Part shown: piece after piece, positions 63,403-64,000 of the stretch | Layout of the letters: every line of letters starts with the position of its first letter | Position numbering within the stretch: the first letter of the stretch is position 1 | Assembly (NCBI GenBank): GCA_037044955.1 | Contig: JBAOHX010000004.1 | Coordinates: 124,001-188,000 of the forward strand | Origin: JAJXWB01 sp037044955 | Lineage (GTDB): Bacteria; Pseudomonadota; Alphaproteobacteria; Rhizobiales; Beijerinckiaceae | DNA: 64,000 bases | Direction of reading: 5' to 3' | Made by a program: the position numbers and the translations under genes | The notes under the pieces: model-generated | The model's database searches: none | What the model saw: only the letters and a program-made list of their open reading frames with translations | What the model was told of the DNA's origin: nothing

Positions 63403-63911
63403 TTCACCAACCGCAGGTGGCCGCTGCGCTGGGCGACGCCCGATTTCGCGCCGTCCAGCCGGGCGCGGGCGCGCATCAGGCGGGAGAGGACGCTGGAAAT
63501 CGGCAGGTCGAGGATGCGGCCGGCCGCCTCGTAGCCGTAGCCGGCGAGCGCGACGATCAGCAGCGTCTCCCGCTCGTCGAGCGGCATGGCCGAAATCTGC
63601 GCGGGAACCGAGGCGTCGCGCCGCTCCGCCTCGCCGCCGGCGGGCTCGGCCGGCTCCGACCCTCGCCCGCGCTCGCGCACCCGGCGCCGGTTGAGGCGCA
63701 CGATCTCGGCGAAGGCGCGTTCCAGGGGGTCGCCGTTCAGCCGGTCGGAAGCGGAAATCCGCGCCGCCGCGGTCTGCGCCAGGGCGTCGGCGGTGCGCGT
63801 CGAAACGGGGCCGACAAGGGCGCGGGCAAAGCGGCGAAGTTCGGGCGCGCCATCCAGAAGCGCTTCGCCAAAAGGCGCAGCTTGCGGCGAGGATTTACGT
63901 TCTTCGGACAT
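63399..63911 (-). CDS. RNA polymerase sigma factor, ECF-like
   Basis: A 170-residue sigma factor with a degenerate region 2 and a clear region 4 helix-turn-helix (AQISAMPLDERETLLIVALA; LDLPISSVLSRLMRARARL). It directs polymerase to a small regulon and is presumably controlled by the overlapping anti-sigma factor. The ATG at 63911 (MSEERKSSPQ) was preferred because the longer frame adds 12 nonconserved residues. The upstream region is short before the window ends, so its own promoter cannot be judged. Sigma region 2 looks atypical, which is usual for such divergent alphaproteobacterial members. Confidence 0.85.
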   Translation of the reverse strand: MSEERKSSPQAAPFGEALLDGAPELRRFARALVGPVSTRTADALAQTAAARISASDRLNGDPLERAFAEIVRLNRRRVRERGRGSEPAEPAGGEAERRDASVPAQISAMPLDERETLLIVALAGYGYEAAGRILDLPISSVLSRLMRARARLDGAKSGVAQRSGHLRLVK

Positions 63912-64000
63912 ACTCGGGGGCGCCTGGGGGCTGTACGCGACAACCACTCGTTAAGGATAGGACGGCGGAAGGGCCGGCGCCAGTCATTTCGTGCGCCTGT

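Overview
This GC-rich 64 kb window looks like ordinary chromosome of an alphaproteobacterium, most likely of the Hyphomicrobiales (Rhizobiales). The family is not certain; a Beijerinckiaceae/Methylocystaceae-type relative is an impression only. The grounds are a TIGR02301-type protein, an alphaproteobacterial order dxs, tlyA-type and TrmA/RlmD-type methyltransferases, a separate glyQ/glyS synthetase, a PHA-granule-system protein, a MeaB GTPase, and dispersed palindromes beginning GTCATTGCGAG. I see no rRNA, tRNA, CRISPR array, transposase, prophage or plasmid gene.

Layout. 0-8.7 kb: zinc peptidase, family-4 uracil-DNA glycosylase, AmpG-like permease, a tight minus-strand run ppdK-orf92-orf148-meaB, and an HdeD-like protein. 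8.8-16.4 kb: dxs-HIT-tlyA-like, TrmA-type methyltransferase, MFS carrier, AcuI-like reductase, GreA-type factor. 16.4-25.5 kb: LysR, Sua5-type tRNA enzyme, then acyl-CoA dehydrogenase, enoyl-CoA hydratase and ETF-ubiquinone oxidoreductase (a plausible beta-oxidation and electron route), ispE and a PaiB-like flavoprotein. 25.6-31.3 kb: TPR protein, PHA-system protein, SleB-type hydrolase, MpaB-type oxygenase. 31.4-35.4 kb: CoA-transferase, cysteine hydrolase, TetR and an unusual 4-hydroxybutyryl-CoA-dehydratase-like flavoprotein. 35.6-43.8 kb: polyprenyl synthase, a tRNA methyltransferase, and glyQ and glyS separated by DUF4202, CDGSH and Fic genes. 44-54 kb: P1 peptidase, pirin, DUF255 protein, small envelope proteins, pdxH, Nudix, BenE-like permease. 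54-64 kb: dihydroorotase-like protein, the ygfZ-tag-HD-phosphatase run, DUF2339 protein, xseB, a J-protein and a sigma/anti-sigma pair.

The most striking observation is structural. Eleven genes carry a total of fourteen reading-frame breaks, and every one has the same sign: a +1 shift is needed to restore the protein. IspE is among them. A batch of one-base insertions in the assembly is the likeliest cause, but the uniform sign deserves checking against reads. Other points worth a look are the dehydratase-like protein that has lost two of four iron-sulfur ligands beside a TetR-type palindrome, a Fic enzyme between the two glycyl-tRNA synthetase subunits under a promoter framed by an inverted repeat, a 28-bp-arm perfect hairpin between divergent genes, and a dispersed family of nested palindromes.
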